Assembly: GCA_021186555.1 (NCBI GenBank)
Contig: JAJKFL010000011.1
Span: 34,914,923 to 34,978,922 of the forward strand
Length of the DNA: 64,000 bases
Source: Reticulitermes speratus
Lineage: Eukaryota; Arthropoda; Insecta; Blattodea; Rhinotermitidae
Direction: 5' to 3'
The notes under the pieces are model-generated. The model did not search any database. It saw nothing but the letters and a program-made list of their open reading frames with translations, and was not told the DNA's origin. A program made the position numbers and the translations under genes. Positions within the stretch are counted from its first letter, which is position 1, and each line of letters begins with the position of its first letter. This document shows, one piece after another, positions 8,935 to 18,474 of this stretch.

Positions 8935-11580
8935 CTATTGGACTGCTACAAAAGCATATCCAGTTGCATTACTCCTGTCTGAACCTACATCTGCGTACGA
9001 TTGAACTGAGACGTATGATGGCCCTGAACCTACATTTGCGTACGATTGAACTGAGACGTATGATGGCCCTGAACCTACATTTGCGTACGATTGAACTGAG
9101 ACGTATGATGGCCCTGAACCTACATTTGCGTATGATTGAACTGAGACGTATGATGGCTCTGAACCTACATTTGCGTACGATTCAACTGAGACATGTGATG
9201 GCCCAGAACCTACATCTGCGTACGATTCAACTGAGAAGTCTGATGGCCCTGATCCTACATCTGCGTACGATTGAATTGAGACGTGTGTTGCACTGGGTGC
9301 GTAGACGTCCCAGTATTCGGGTGTTTTTGATTTGTTCCTCAGTCTTTTCACCACCTTCGCCAAAATTAAACCCCCACCAAGTGCACAAACCAACAGAACA
9401 CCAATCACGATTAAGGCAGTTGTGATTACAGAAGGACCTCCAACCTTGTTACTTACTTCGCCTTCCTCCTTATGTTCTGTAATTGGGCTGACAGCTTCAG
9501 AGCTTGTGTTGGATTTATAGTTCATGTCCTCAGCACTCTTAGAGCAAAATACTTCTATCACATCCCAAGATTTCCCTTGCAACTGTCTTGGGGACGCACA
9601 GTGCAATGTCAGTTTGTCTTTCAATTCCCGCCACACTTCAAGTAACACAGAACAATCACAATTCCACGGATTCACTGTGAGGTCTGTAGCAGCTGCTGTA
9701 TCATTCAACCACTTCACTGATGTGGCATCCAGCGAGTACAAACGGTTTGAACTTACATTCAATGACACAAGGTCGAACGTTAGGTCAGACGTTCCATAAT
9801 GTCTGTTTGACGGGAAGTATAACTCGAAGTTGAAAGAACGAATCTTGTTTTGAGCCAGGTTGAGGTGTTTCAGCTTGGACACTTTGTGACTCAGACGGTT
9901 TGAACTGATTGAGAATGTCTCAAATACAAGTGGGTTGAGCTCTTCAATACTGTTATTCGAAAGGTCCAGGTGATCTAGCTGTTCCAGTCCGCGAAATGAT
10001 GAGGTGCTGATTTCTGATATGTTGTTCGCAGAAAGGTACAGATTCCGCAAGTTCGTACAGTCAGTGAAGATATCTGGTCCGAGACGTTGCAACATGTTAC
10101 CCGATAGATTGAGCGTCTCGAGTTGCCCTTGCTTCCTCAAAATAGAGTTGCCAATATATCTTATCCTGTTTCGCGACATATCCAGGTAAATTAGATTCAT
10201 TCCAGCTAACAGACCTGTCTGGTTAATGTCAGCAATATTGTTTCCCGATATATCTAAACGACGTAGCCCGCTGTTATTTCGAAATGTTGATGCATGAACA
10301 TGTGTAATGCTGTTCCTCCCCAAGTCAATGCCCAATAAATCCCTATTGTGAATAAACGTTTCTGGATGCATAGTAACAATTTTGTTCCTGCTCATTTGTA
10401 AATACTTTAGCCTGATGTTATTTCGAAATGTATTCGGATGAATGTCAGTTATGCTGTTCCTTTCCAAGTCAATTGTTAGCAATTCTCCATTGTGGATAAA
10501 TGTGTCTTGCTTTATGAAAGTAATTTTGTTTCCTGATATGTCTAAATAATGCAGATCCCTATTATTTCGAAATGTTAAAGGATGTATATCAGTAATACTG
10601 TTGTTTGCCAAATAAATCTTTTTCAAGTCCCCGTTGTGAATAAACGTGTCTTGGTTTATGAGATTAATTTTGTTTCCTGATATGTCTAAATGAGACAGCC
10701 AATTGTTGTTTCGAAATGTTAAAGGGTGGATATCAGTAATATTGTTTTTTGCCAAACTAATCAATTTTATGTTCCAATTGTCAAGAAACGTGTATTGGTT
10801 TATGAAGTTAATTTTGTTTCCTGATATGTCTAAATGAACCAGCTGCCAGTTTTTTCGAAATGTTAAAGGATGGATATCAGTAATACAGTTGCTTGCCAAA
10901 CTAATCCATTCTAAGTTCCAATTGTCAATAAACGTGTCTTGGTTTATGAAGTTAATTTTGTTTCCTGATATGTCTAAATGAACCAGCTGCCAGTTATTTC
11001 GAAATGTTAAAGTATGGATATCAGTAATACTGTTGTTTGCCAAATAAATCTTTTCCAAGTCCCCGTTGTGAATAAACGTGTCTTGGTTTATGAAATTAAT
11101 TTTGTTTCCTGATATGTCTAAATAATGCAGATCCCTCTTATTTCGAAATGTTAAAGGATGGATATCAGTAATACAGTTGTTTGCCAATATCAGCGAAAAT
11201 AAACGTGTGTTGTTGTAAAAAGTTTGATAGTGCAGTGCTGTTATATGGTTGCCATACAGATCCAAATTCTCAAGATAAGCAAGACTATAAAAAGCTCGTT
11301 GCCATGTCTTTGTTATATTGTTCCGTGACAAATCCAGATATGTCAGTAATGTGATGTTCCAGCGTAGAAAGCGATCTTCCTCCAGCTCAAGATTCGTAGT
11401 TCCTGTGACCAGTAGTGCACTTACTGCAGAATGGAACCTGTGTTGCGTCATGTCTGTTACGTCATTAAACAGATTTGTACATGTCGCCTGTTCACTGTCG
11501 CACTTACACACACTGGGACACAGTTCTTGTGAGTTCACTTGTACTGCAGTCACGATCACAAGCACGATCTGCACGATCAT
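8935..11580 (-). CDS. LRR receptor A1 (881 aa), repeat tail
   Basis: Predicted single-pass type I membrane protein in one uninterrupted exon. Residues 1-17 (MIVQIVLVIVTAVQVNS) form a signal peptide; LRRNT begins CPSVCKC. About 22 LRRs of 24 residues follow, the central ones alternating LDISGNKI and LANNSI repeats. LRRCT (NPWNCDC...WRELKDKLTLHC) precedes a transmembrane helix at roughly 716-742 and a basic stop. The cytosolic tail has seven 15-residue repeats of SVQSYANVGSGPSYV type and ends TGYAFVAVQ. Such ectodomains normally bind proteins; ligand and pathway are unknown. The ATG is shared in position and context by A2, A3, B2 and B3. A TATA-like CTATATTTT (plus-strand view) lies about 75 bp upstream. 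The internal 144-bp LRR doublets are almost identical at DNA level, implying recent expansion or conversion. Confidence 0.95.
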   Translation of the reverse strand: MIVQIVLVIVTAVQVNSQELCPSVCKCDSEQATCTNLFNDVTDMTQHRFHSAVSALLVTGTTNLELEEDRFLRWNITLLTYLDLSRNNITKTWQRAFYSLAYLENLDLYGNHITALHYQTFYNNTRLFSLILANNCITDIHPLTFRNKRDLHYLDISGNKINFINQDTFIHNGDLEKIYLANNSITDIHTLTFRNNWQLVHLDISGNKINFINQDTFIDNWNLEWISLASNCITDIHPLTFRKNWQLVHLDISGNKINFINQYTFLDNWNIKLISLAKNNITDIHPLTFRNNNWLSHLDISGNKINLINQDTFIHNGDLKKIYLANNSITDIHPLTFRNNRDLHYLDISGNKITFIKQDTFIHNGELLTIDLERNSITDIHPNTFRNNIRLKYLQMSRNKIVTMHPETFIHNRDLLGIDLGRNSITHVHASTFRNNSGLRRLDISGNNIADINQTGLLAGMNLIYLDMSRNRIRYIGNSILRKQGQLETLNLSGNMLQRLGPDIFTDCTNLRNLYLSANNISEISTSSFRGLEQLDHLDLSNNSIEELNPLVFETFSISSNRLSHKVSKLKHLNLAQNKIRSFNFELYFPSNRHYGTSDLTFDLVSLNVSSNRLYSLDATSVKWLNDTAAATDLTVNPWNCDCSVLLEVWRELKDKLTLHCASPRQLQGKSWDVIEVFCSKSAEDMNYKSNTSSEAVSPITEHKEEGEVSNKVGGPSVITTALIVIGVLLVCALGGGLILAKVVKRLRNKSKTPEYWDVYAPSATHVSIQSYADVGSGPSDFSVESYADVGSGPSHVSVESYANVGSEPSYVSVQSYANVGSGPSYVSVQSYANVGSGPSYVSVQSYANVGSGPSYVSVQSYADVGSDRSNATGYAFVAVQ
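8985..9285 (-). repeat. 45-bp coding VNTR in the A1 tail
   Basis: Near-identical 45-bp units, seen on the plus strand as CCTACATTTGCGTACGATTG repeated, encode the YADV/YANV-bearing 15-residue tail units. A1 has seven, A2 five (about 21745-21960) and A3 three (about 28040-28165). Confidence 0.95.
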
Positions 11581-11650
11581 TGTGGGGAATTCACGTATTT
11601 TGCACCTCTGCTCGAACCGTCCTCTGCCTGTCTCGTAGTCCTACTGTCGA

Positions 11651-11659
11651 CTATATTTT
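11651..11659 (-). promoter_or_regulatory. TATA-like element upstream of A1
   Basis: AAAATATAG on the minus strand, about 75 bp before the A1 start codon. The same element stands at 29957-29965 upstream of A3, whose 5' flank is otherwise the same family. It is absent upstream of B2 and A2, which have a different flank. No initiator motif is obvious. Confidence 0.35.
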
Positions 11660-14600
11660 CCATGTGCTCAGTATGAGTAGCTCATAATTCCACGTGACAT
11701 ATTCATAAGGAAATCTAGTGTCTGTGGGATGTGGTTTGGGATTTTAAATTCCTCTCGATGATGCAAGCCTGTCTCATCTCAATAAGTGGCTGCTGCTGCT
11801 GTGCAGTAGAGTGGCGGTGGTTTGACACCCCTGCCAAATTGCAGATTCAGTAATGAGAGACAAGGAAACGACCGTCGACCCTCTATATTAACCTTAATTT
11901 ACATATTTTGTTGTACAGTAATCTACTTATATGTATTATCTTTTATATACAAACCGCTACTTGTTGTTAACTGCTTTTAATATAAATACATGCGGTAAGC
12001 CACACATCCTTTGTGATCATTACTGGCAGACAAACAGGAAGGAACGTACGTGACATTTGGAGATAACACATCAGTTCCTCAAGGAATGTGACGTCAATAA
12101 ACCGTGTCAATGAGCGACTACTTTAGAAAGATCTGGTTTAGAAGTTAGGGCGTGATCAGCCGATTGGAGCTTTTCTTATAAGTCTCCTTTTGATTGCACC
12201 GGGTTAGTCTTCATGACATGTTACGTTCAATTCCAGGGTATTTAGAGATACTAACAGCTCCTTCGTCGTATTTGAGCAACTTTACGTTAAGTCGAATTAA
12301 GTGACAGGTCTGTACCGACTGGTTCAACTTGCTGTTTCAAGCAGCTTACTGGGTTTTTAAGTAAAGAACTGACCACTTGATGCAAGCGCTATGCTTAAGT
12401 TAGGTGAAGAAATAGCTCTTGCAATAGACTTTGATGGAGTAAAGCCCATTACATAAATTTAATTATTTTCATATAGATTGATACTTCATATTTTGTCGTT
12501 TAAGTTATACGTTGACTAGTTGAAGCGTTGAGACAGTCTCGTCACGCAGTTCGGTTATGCACAACAGAAGGTAAACGCAGAGGTTTTCCGTAATCCCTAC
12601 AATAGGATTCGAATTAATGTTGAAGGAATAACACGCTGCTCTGTCCATTAATATTACCTGCCTGAACACGTAACAGCACAGTTCTGAATCTGAAGTGCCT
12701 TATGATTTGATGAACTGTCTTGATAACAATGAGTATGGGTTTATAATCGGGAGAGTTTCCGTGTTGGGTAAGATATGCTACCAAGTTTGTATCCAGAACA
12801 ATGTTAGGGTCTACAAAAGACGAATGTAGTTTTCACGGTCTTATAACTAATGTCTTGTCACAGTGACGTAGTATGTATTAACCAACAAGTTCACCCAGTG
12901 TCACGTGACTGATAAGCATACAGTGTTCCGTGTGTATCTTGTAAACCCTTACGTATGCCAGTTATAACTCCGTGTAAGTTCCTGTCGACCTAAAGGCGAT
13001 GTTTCAGGGCGGCCACTCCGACACGTAATTATCTCGTAGCATCTGCGCACTCAGACTACATTCTGTATTTCTTTTCATCCACTGTTCGCACCGTAGGGGA
13101 AATGTGGCTAATAGCAATGGGGGGGGGGGGGGTTCGGCTGTGGGTATTAGGAACTTTAATTTACGAAGTATTCAAGTGTTTAAATATGTGGATGATTGAT
13201 TATTTCCTGTAATTTCATCACCCAGATGGCCCTTTGCAGAATATTTGTGTTTTTTATTTACCTTTGTTCAATTCAGTTTGCCAAAGAACTGTTCTGAGAA
13301 AAAATATTGGAGCAACGTTTGCCACATGCACCCTCCAAGGTACGCCTGTGGTTCGCACATTACACTGTTCACACCTCTTCAGTTATTTGGAGTGTTTGCT
13401 AAATATGTGAGTTAATTTATTTTTGGTTGCTGTAAGTTCATAACATTTTATTTCAGTTTATAAATTTGACCTTATATTTCGTGAAAAGCGGACGTTCGTA
13501 CAGTTATGTGATTGTCATCCTTTATGGAAAAGTTACTTAGTCTTTTCTGTATTTTCAAAATGACTCTAAATAAGTACACCAGTTGAACTTCCGAGCCATA
13601 TGAAAAATGGTTATCAATTAGTTCAATTTATGTTGTGAATAACATACGAACATACATTACAGATCAGCTGAAACAGTGAGTTTAACTGTCTGTAGTTATT
13701 GGTACAGAGAAATGTCATATTGGTCAAGTGCACAAAGCTGCAAATCATGATGACGTAAGTTGAAAGCCGACGGTAGCAACAGCAAGAATCTTCTGCTGTA
13801 CAAAGTGAGAGAGCGGGAGCTTATGGGTTTTATTAAAACTGGTCGTGAAGACACGGGGTATTAGTGATTGATCTAGATTTTGTAAGGGTTTTGTGAACAC
13901 AGTAATGGACTGTCGGTTTCCAAACAGTGCAGGAAATTTCTTGACCAAAGGAGGAAACATCAGCTTCTGAAGGAAGTCTGCTGCATGCAGTCAGTTTCAG
14001 TTCGTTGACAGCCTTCCTTATTGTTCACAGTAAACTGACTGCTGATGTCATTTGGTCCGTCGTTACATCCTGTGTGAGTGTGATCGTTACGATGTTAACC
14101 GCTGTGCTGTAGTATTTGTCAATAACATTCCACACAATACAACCCGCTCTCGGTTCACGTCGCTCAGCTGTGTCCCCACATCGCACGCACGATATCAAAC
14201 ACCCTGTACCTCCAGTGCTCATCTCCATGTTCCATTTGTGTACTAACGTCGCTCAGAAGTGACACTAACTAATCCACGTGTTTCCCTTTGTCTTCGACTT
14301 GATGTAGGGTTTCACGTGAACTTATGTGGGGTGTATTTTACTAGTGTCTAACAGGGATTATGTCCACATATCATTTCACGCTACCAGAGTTTCCCCAGTT
14401 GCTTCACTCCGACTCTCTTACTGTACTCGTTCATTTTATATATATAAAAATTTCTGTATAAAGTATAGATGAAGATTATAATGCCGGTTTCTCAAAAACT
14501 ATATGCTGCAATATTTAATTGGATGAGGCTGTCCTTAGATTCCGTGGTACACAGTTAAAGTTATATTTAAGATGACACTACCTATATGGACACTGAAGGA

Positions 14601-14844
14601 AAGTTGCTGACTAAAATAGACAGATAACCGCGTTAAGGTTTCCAGTTATCTTAAACTGCCCCGTTAGATGTCACGCGTTATTTCAGCGATACACTGTGAC
14701 GCCACTCACAAACACAGTGCTTTAACTTAAGTGACAGTAGCACAGCCCTCAGTGTTGTGTTTACAGCACCAGTTGGTGGTGGGGAGAACTGCACTTCAGA
14801 TAGGGGAAGTAAGAGGAGGCTGGAGAAAACTGCGTAATTAGGAG

Positions 14845-14927
14845 TTGAAGTCAAGAACTAAGAAATGCACATATACATTTGTTAGTTCTTGACTTAATCC
14901 TACGATAAAATGCACAGTGCATACAGC
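14845..14927. mobile_element. Small palindromic insertion with 8-bp target duplication
   Basis: Absent from the matching place in I1 copy 3 (about 33600, GCGTAATAAGGAGCTTGATG). It is flanked by ATTAGGAG at 14837-14844 and 14928-14935. Inside, AAGTCAAGAACTAA (14848-14861) is the reverse complement of TTAGTTCTTGACTT (14882-14895). An 8-bp duplication suggests a hAT-type origin, but the palindrome is not terminal on the right. Confidence 0.6.
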
Positions 14928-15104
14928 ATTAGGAGCTTGATGATTTGCTTGTAGGGAAGGATGGTGAACATATGTAGGTCAGATGGACTGGTGTGTGTCT
15001 GATATGGGAGGAAGGAGAAATAGGCGGAGTGGACACATTCCACTTCGGAAATTCTAGTTCAAGGCCGTCCCAGCCGTGAGAAGGTTCAATAATTATTTTT
15101 AACC

Positions 15105-15530
15105 AGGGAAATGAACTCGCAGCAACTCTTTCAGAGTCTCATTTTCTGTTTTAGTGTATTGTCCATTATCCAAACGGAGAGAACTAATTGCACTCTACAC
15201 ATCCTTCGAGAGAATCTTCTGGAGTCTTGCACATTGTGGAGCCTGTACAATCTCCTCACAGTGTCTCCTCCAACACTCTCTCTTAGCCTGCCTTAGTGCC
15301 TTATTATAATCAGTTACAGATATTTTGTAGTCAGTCCAAGTCCCTGACTTTTCTACAACATTAAATAATCTACGAACCTTCCTTCTTCTCTCCACAAGGT
15401 CCCGGTTCCACAAGGAAACATTCCTGTTGTAACGCCTTGTGACAGAAGGACAGTTGTCATTGTATGCTAAAGATATGGCATCCTGCAAATGCCTTGCACC
15501 CTCAAGATCTACACATTTAGGTATTTTTAT
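15105..15530 (-). pseudogene. Jockey-like non-LTR retroelement ORF2 fragment
   Basis: The minus strand encodes the linker between endonuclease and reverse transcriptase of jockey-type elements: WNRDLVERRRKVRRLFN, WTDYKISVTDYNKALRQAKR, then a Cys/His-containing CWRRHCEEI and PQCARLQKIL. A stop at about 15195 is followed, in another frame, by SSLRLDNGQYTKT and ETLKELLRVHFPG, which continue the same protein. The fragment ends at 15105, before the catalytic domain, so it is dead. It sits just 3' of B2, where the I1 block is interrupted. Confidence 0.75.
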
Positions 15531-15750
15531 ATATTATTATTATTATACGTATGTACATGATCACAATGTGTCATAAAATTATATTTGGGATGTCTATGTT
15601 GCTAATACTGTCTCCATGACAGTACATTATTGCTGTGGGTGTAGGGAGCAACATGCATTGAAAACTGTAAATCCAGCAACAATAACAAAAGAGTTAAACA
15701 TACTAAAATAAATAACCACAGCCATTTGCCAATTTCACGTCACAAAGAGT

Positions 15751-18474
15751 CTACTCAATTGTTTCATAAATATGTCCTGTTGCATAAGTACTTCTTAAGC
15801 TGAGCCTTGCAGACACGCGTACAGAGGAACCTGTCTCGGTGAGAGCAACGTAGACTTCGTTGTGTTCTGACACTTCCGATCTCTTCCTCAGTTTCTTCAG
15901 TAGCTGCACCAGAATGAAACCTGCACCAACAACTGTACAAACCAGCAGTACGCCATTCACAACTATCAACGAAGTGTTTAATGCAGCACCTGTGTCTGTA
16001 GTGATGTTGGGGGTGGTATTTGATGACATGTGTGGCTTGTCGCTGTCAGCAGTTACCACAGACGTAATTCTGTAAGGGCACAATGTTCCTATCACGTCCC
16101 ATGTACGTCCACTCAAGTGTTCTGGAGACGCACAATGCAGCGTCAGTTTGTGTTTCAATTCCCGCCATGCTTCACCTAAAGCAGAACAGTCACAATTCCA
16201 CGGATTCCCTGACAGGTCCGTAACAGCTGTTGTATGATTCAACCACTTCACTGATGTGGCACTCAGCGAGTCCAGACGGTTTGAACTTATATTCAGTGTA
16301 ACCAGGTCGAACGTTGGGTCCGAGGTTCCAGAATGTCTGCTCGACGGTAAGTATAACTCGAAGTTGAAAAACAGTATCTTGTTTTGAGACAGATTTAGAT
16401 GTTTCAGCTTGGAAACTTGGCGATTCTGACGGTTTGTACTGATTGAGAATGAGTCAAATACAAGTGGGTTCAGATCCTCAATGTTGTTATTAGAGAGATC
16501 CAGGTGTTCCAGTTGTTCAAGTCCGCGAAATGCTGATCTGCTTATTTCTGACATGTTGTTTGCAGAAAGGTACAAGCTCCGTAAGTTCGTGAGGTCACTG
16601 AAAAGACCTGGTCCGAGACTTTGCAACATGTTTCCCGACAGGATGAGTGTTTCGAGCTGCCCTTGCTTCCTGAATACAGAATTGTCAAGGAATCTTATCC
16701 TGTTTCCCGACAAATCCAAGTAAGTGGTATTAATTTCTGATAGGAAGCCTGTTTGGTTAATCGCACCCATATTGTTGTTTCCTAATAAGAGGAACTTTAA
16801 ATTAACGTTGCATTGGAACGTGTTTCGATCTATTACGCTGATTTTGTTTGTCGATAAATCTAAATATTTCATTTTACCATTATTTCTAAACGCCAACGGA
16901 TGAATATCATTTATTGTGTTATTTTTTAAATCCAGCCATTCTAATCCCCTGTTAGAGCTAAAAGTCTCTGAATTTACTGAAGTAAGTTTATTTTCTGATA
17001 TGTCTAAATGACGTAGCATGCTGTTAATCCGGAATATTGATGGATGGATATCAGTTATATTGTTTGTCTTCAAATCAAGCCATTCTAAACCCATGTTATG
17101 ATTAAATATGTCTGGTTTTATTGAATTGATTTTATTCCCTGACATATATAAATGGCTTAGCCTGCTGATATTTCGAAATGTTGATGGATGTATGTCAGTT
17201 ATGCTGTTGCTTGACAAGTAAAGGAATTGTAATTCCCCGTTCTGATTAAATGTTTCTGGATGTATTGAAATAATCTTGTTTCCTGACACGTCAATAAAAT
17301 TCAGTCTTCTGGTTTTCCCAAATGTTGACGGATGTATATAGTCAATACTGTTACATTTCAAGTCAAGCGATTTTAGTTTTTCATTGTGACTAAAGGTGTC
17401 TGGATTTATTGTTCGTATTTTGTTTCTAGATAAAACTAACGTAATCAGTTTGATCTGATTTCGAAAAACCGAAGGATGAATGTCAGTAATGTTGTTGCTT
17501 CCCAAATCAAGTTTTTCTAATTCCACGTTATCACGAAGTGTGTCTGCTGTACATGAAGTAATTCTATTTTCTGATATGTATAAATCAACAAGCCTGCTAT
17601 TATTTCTAAATATTGAAGAACTAAAATCAGTAATACTGTTACTTCGCAAATCAATCCATTCCAATTCTGTGTTGTAATTAAATGTGCCCAGATTTATGGA
17701 TTTAATCTTGTTTCCTGATATGTCTAAATAATGCAACCTGCTGTTGTATCGAAATGTTGGCGGATTAATATCACTAATACTGTTATTTTCCAAATCCAGC
17801 CATCCTAAATGGTCGTTTTGACTAAATGTATCTGGATTTATTGAAGTAATTTTGTTCCTCGATAAGTCTAAGTGATTTAACGCGAAGTTACTTCGAAATG
17901 CTGAAGGGTGGATATCAGTAATACTGTTGTCTGCGAGGTCAAGCCACTCTAATTTCATGCTGTCTTTGAATAAGTCAGGATGTACCGATGTAATTTTGTT
18001 TCCTGACAAGAGTATATGACGTAATCTGATGTTATTTCGAAATGTTGAAGGGTGGATGTTAGTAATACTGTTGTTTGCCAAAGACAGAACAACTAGACGT
18101 GTGTTATGATCAAATGTTTGTGAAATCACTGTTGATATGTTGTTACCTGACACATCTAAGTATTCAAGGTAAGCAAGACTATAAAAAGCTCGTTGCCATA
18201 TCTTCGTTATATTGTTCCGTGACAAATCCAGAGATGTCAGTGATGTGATGTTCCAGCGTAGAAAGCGATCTTCCTCCAGCTCCAGATTGGTAGTTCCAGT
18301 GACGTGTAGTTCACTTACTGCAGAATGGAACCTGTGTTGCGTCATGTCTGTTACGTCACTAAACAAATTTGTACATGTCGCCTGTTCACTGTAGCAGTAA
18401 CACACACTGGGACACAGTTCTTGTGAGTTCACTTGTACTGCAGTCACGATCACAATCACGATCTGGACGATCAT
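15751..18474 (-). CDS. LRR receptor B2 (907 aa)
   Basis: Longest member: signal peptide MIVQIVIVIVTAVQVNS, LRRNT (CPSVCYCYSEQATC), about 27 LRRs, LRRCT (NPWNCDCSALGEAWRELKHK to the final Cys near residue 790), short Ser/Thr-rich stalk, transmembrane helix at about 836-859 and a 48-residue tail with NEVYVAL and a terminal HIYETIE. The frame is open another 16 codons upstream, but only from a GTG; the ATG at 18472-18474 aligns with all paralogues and gives an immediate signal peptide. Unlike A1, its LRRs are well diverged from one another, so this copy looks older or less homogenised. Single exon. Membrane receptor role is inferred from architecture; no partner is indicated by neighbours other than its paralogues. 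Confidence 0.95.
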   Translation of the reverse strand: MIVQIVIVIVTAVQVNSQELCPSVCYCYSEQATCTNLFSDVTDMTQHRFHSAVSELHVTGTTNLELEEDRFLRWNITSLTSLDLSRNNITKIWQRAFYSLAYLEYLDVSGNNISTVISQTFDHNTRLVVLSLANNSITNIHPSTFRNNIRLRHILLSGNKITSVHPDLFKDSMKLEWLDLADNSITDIHPSAFRSNFALNHLDLSRNKITSINPDTFSQNDHLGWLDLENNSISDINPPTFRYNSRLHYLDISGNKIKSINLGTFNYNTELEWIDLRSNSITDFSSSIFRNNSRLVDLYISENRITSCTADTLRDNVELEKLDLGSNNITDIHPSVFRNQIKLITLVLSRNKIRTINPDTFSHNEKLKSLDLKCNSIDYIHPSTFGKTRRLNFIDVSGNKIISIHPETFNQNGELQFLYLSSNSITDIHPSTFRNISRLSHLYMSGNKINSIKPDIFNHNMGLEWLDLKTNNITDIHPSIFRINSMLRHLDISENKLTSVNSETFSSNRGLEWLDLKNNTINDIHPLAFRNNGKMKYLDLSTNKISVIDRNTFQCNVNLKFLLLGNNNMGAINQTGFLSEINTTYLDLSGNRIRFLDNSVFRKQGQLETLILSGNMLQSLGPGLFSDLTNLRSLYLSANNMSEISRSAFRGLEQLEHLDLSNNNIEDLNPLVFDSFSISTNRQNRQVSKLKHLNLSQNKILFFNFELYLPSSRHSGTSDPTFDLVTLNISSNRLDSLSATSVKWLNHTTAVTDLSGNPWNCDCSALGEAWRELKHKLTLHCASPEHLSGRTWDVIGTLCPYRITSVVTADSDKPHMSSNTTPNITTDTGAALNTSLIVVNGVLLVCTVVGAGFILVQLLKKLRKRSEVSEHNEVYVALTETGSSVRVSARLSLRSTYATGHIYETIE

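Larger units (their letters stand above)
11581..15060. repeat. I1 intergenic block, copy 2
   Basis: Homologous to 1-4101 and 29885-35291. Includes the A1 5' flank, a G-tract (13119-13132), an old non-LTR remnant (13830-14000), a collapsed (GT)n site (14067) and the small palindromic insertion at 14845-14927. It ends near 15060, so it lacks the B-gene 3' flank present in copies 1 and 3. No genes are supported. Confidence 0.75.

Noticed and set aside
8990-9280. Calling the tail tyrosines ITIMs
   Set aside because: The residue two before Tyr is Gln or Glu rather than I, V, L or S, so the strict ITIM consensus is not met; only a general YxxV motif is claimed.
8964-9425. Plus-strand open frame of 153 codons
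   Set aside because: Antisense shadow of the A1 tail VNTR; the similar one at 21659-22102 is the shadow of the A2 tail.
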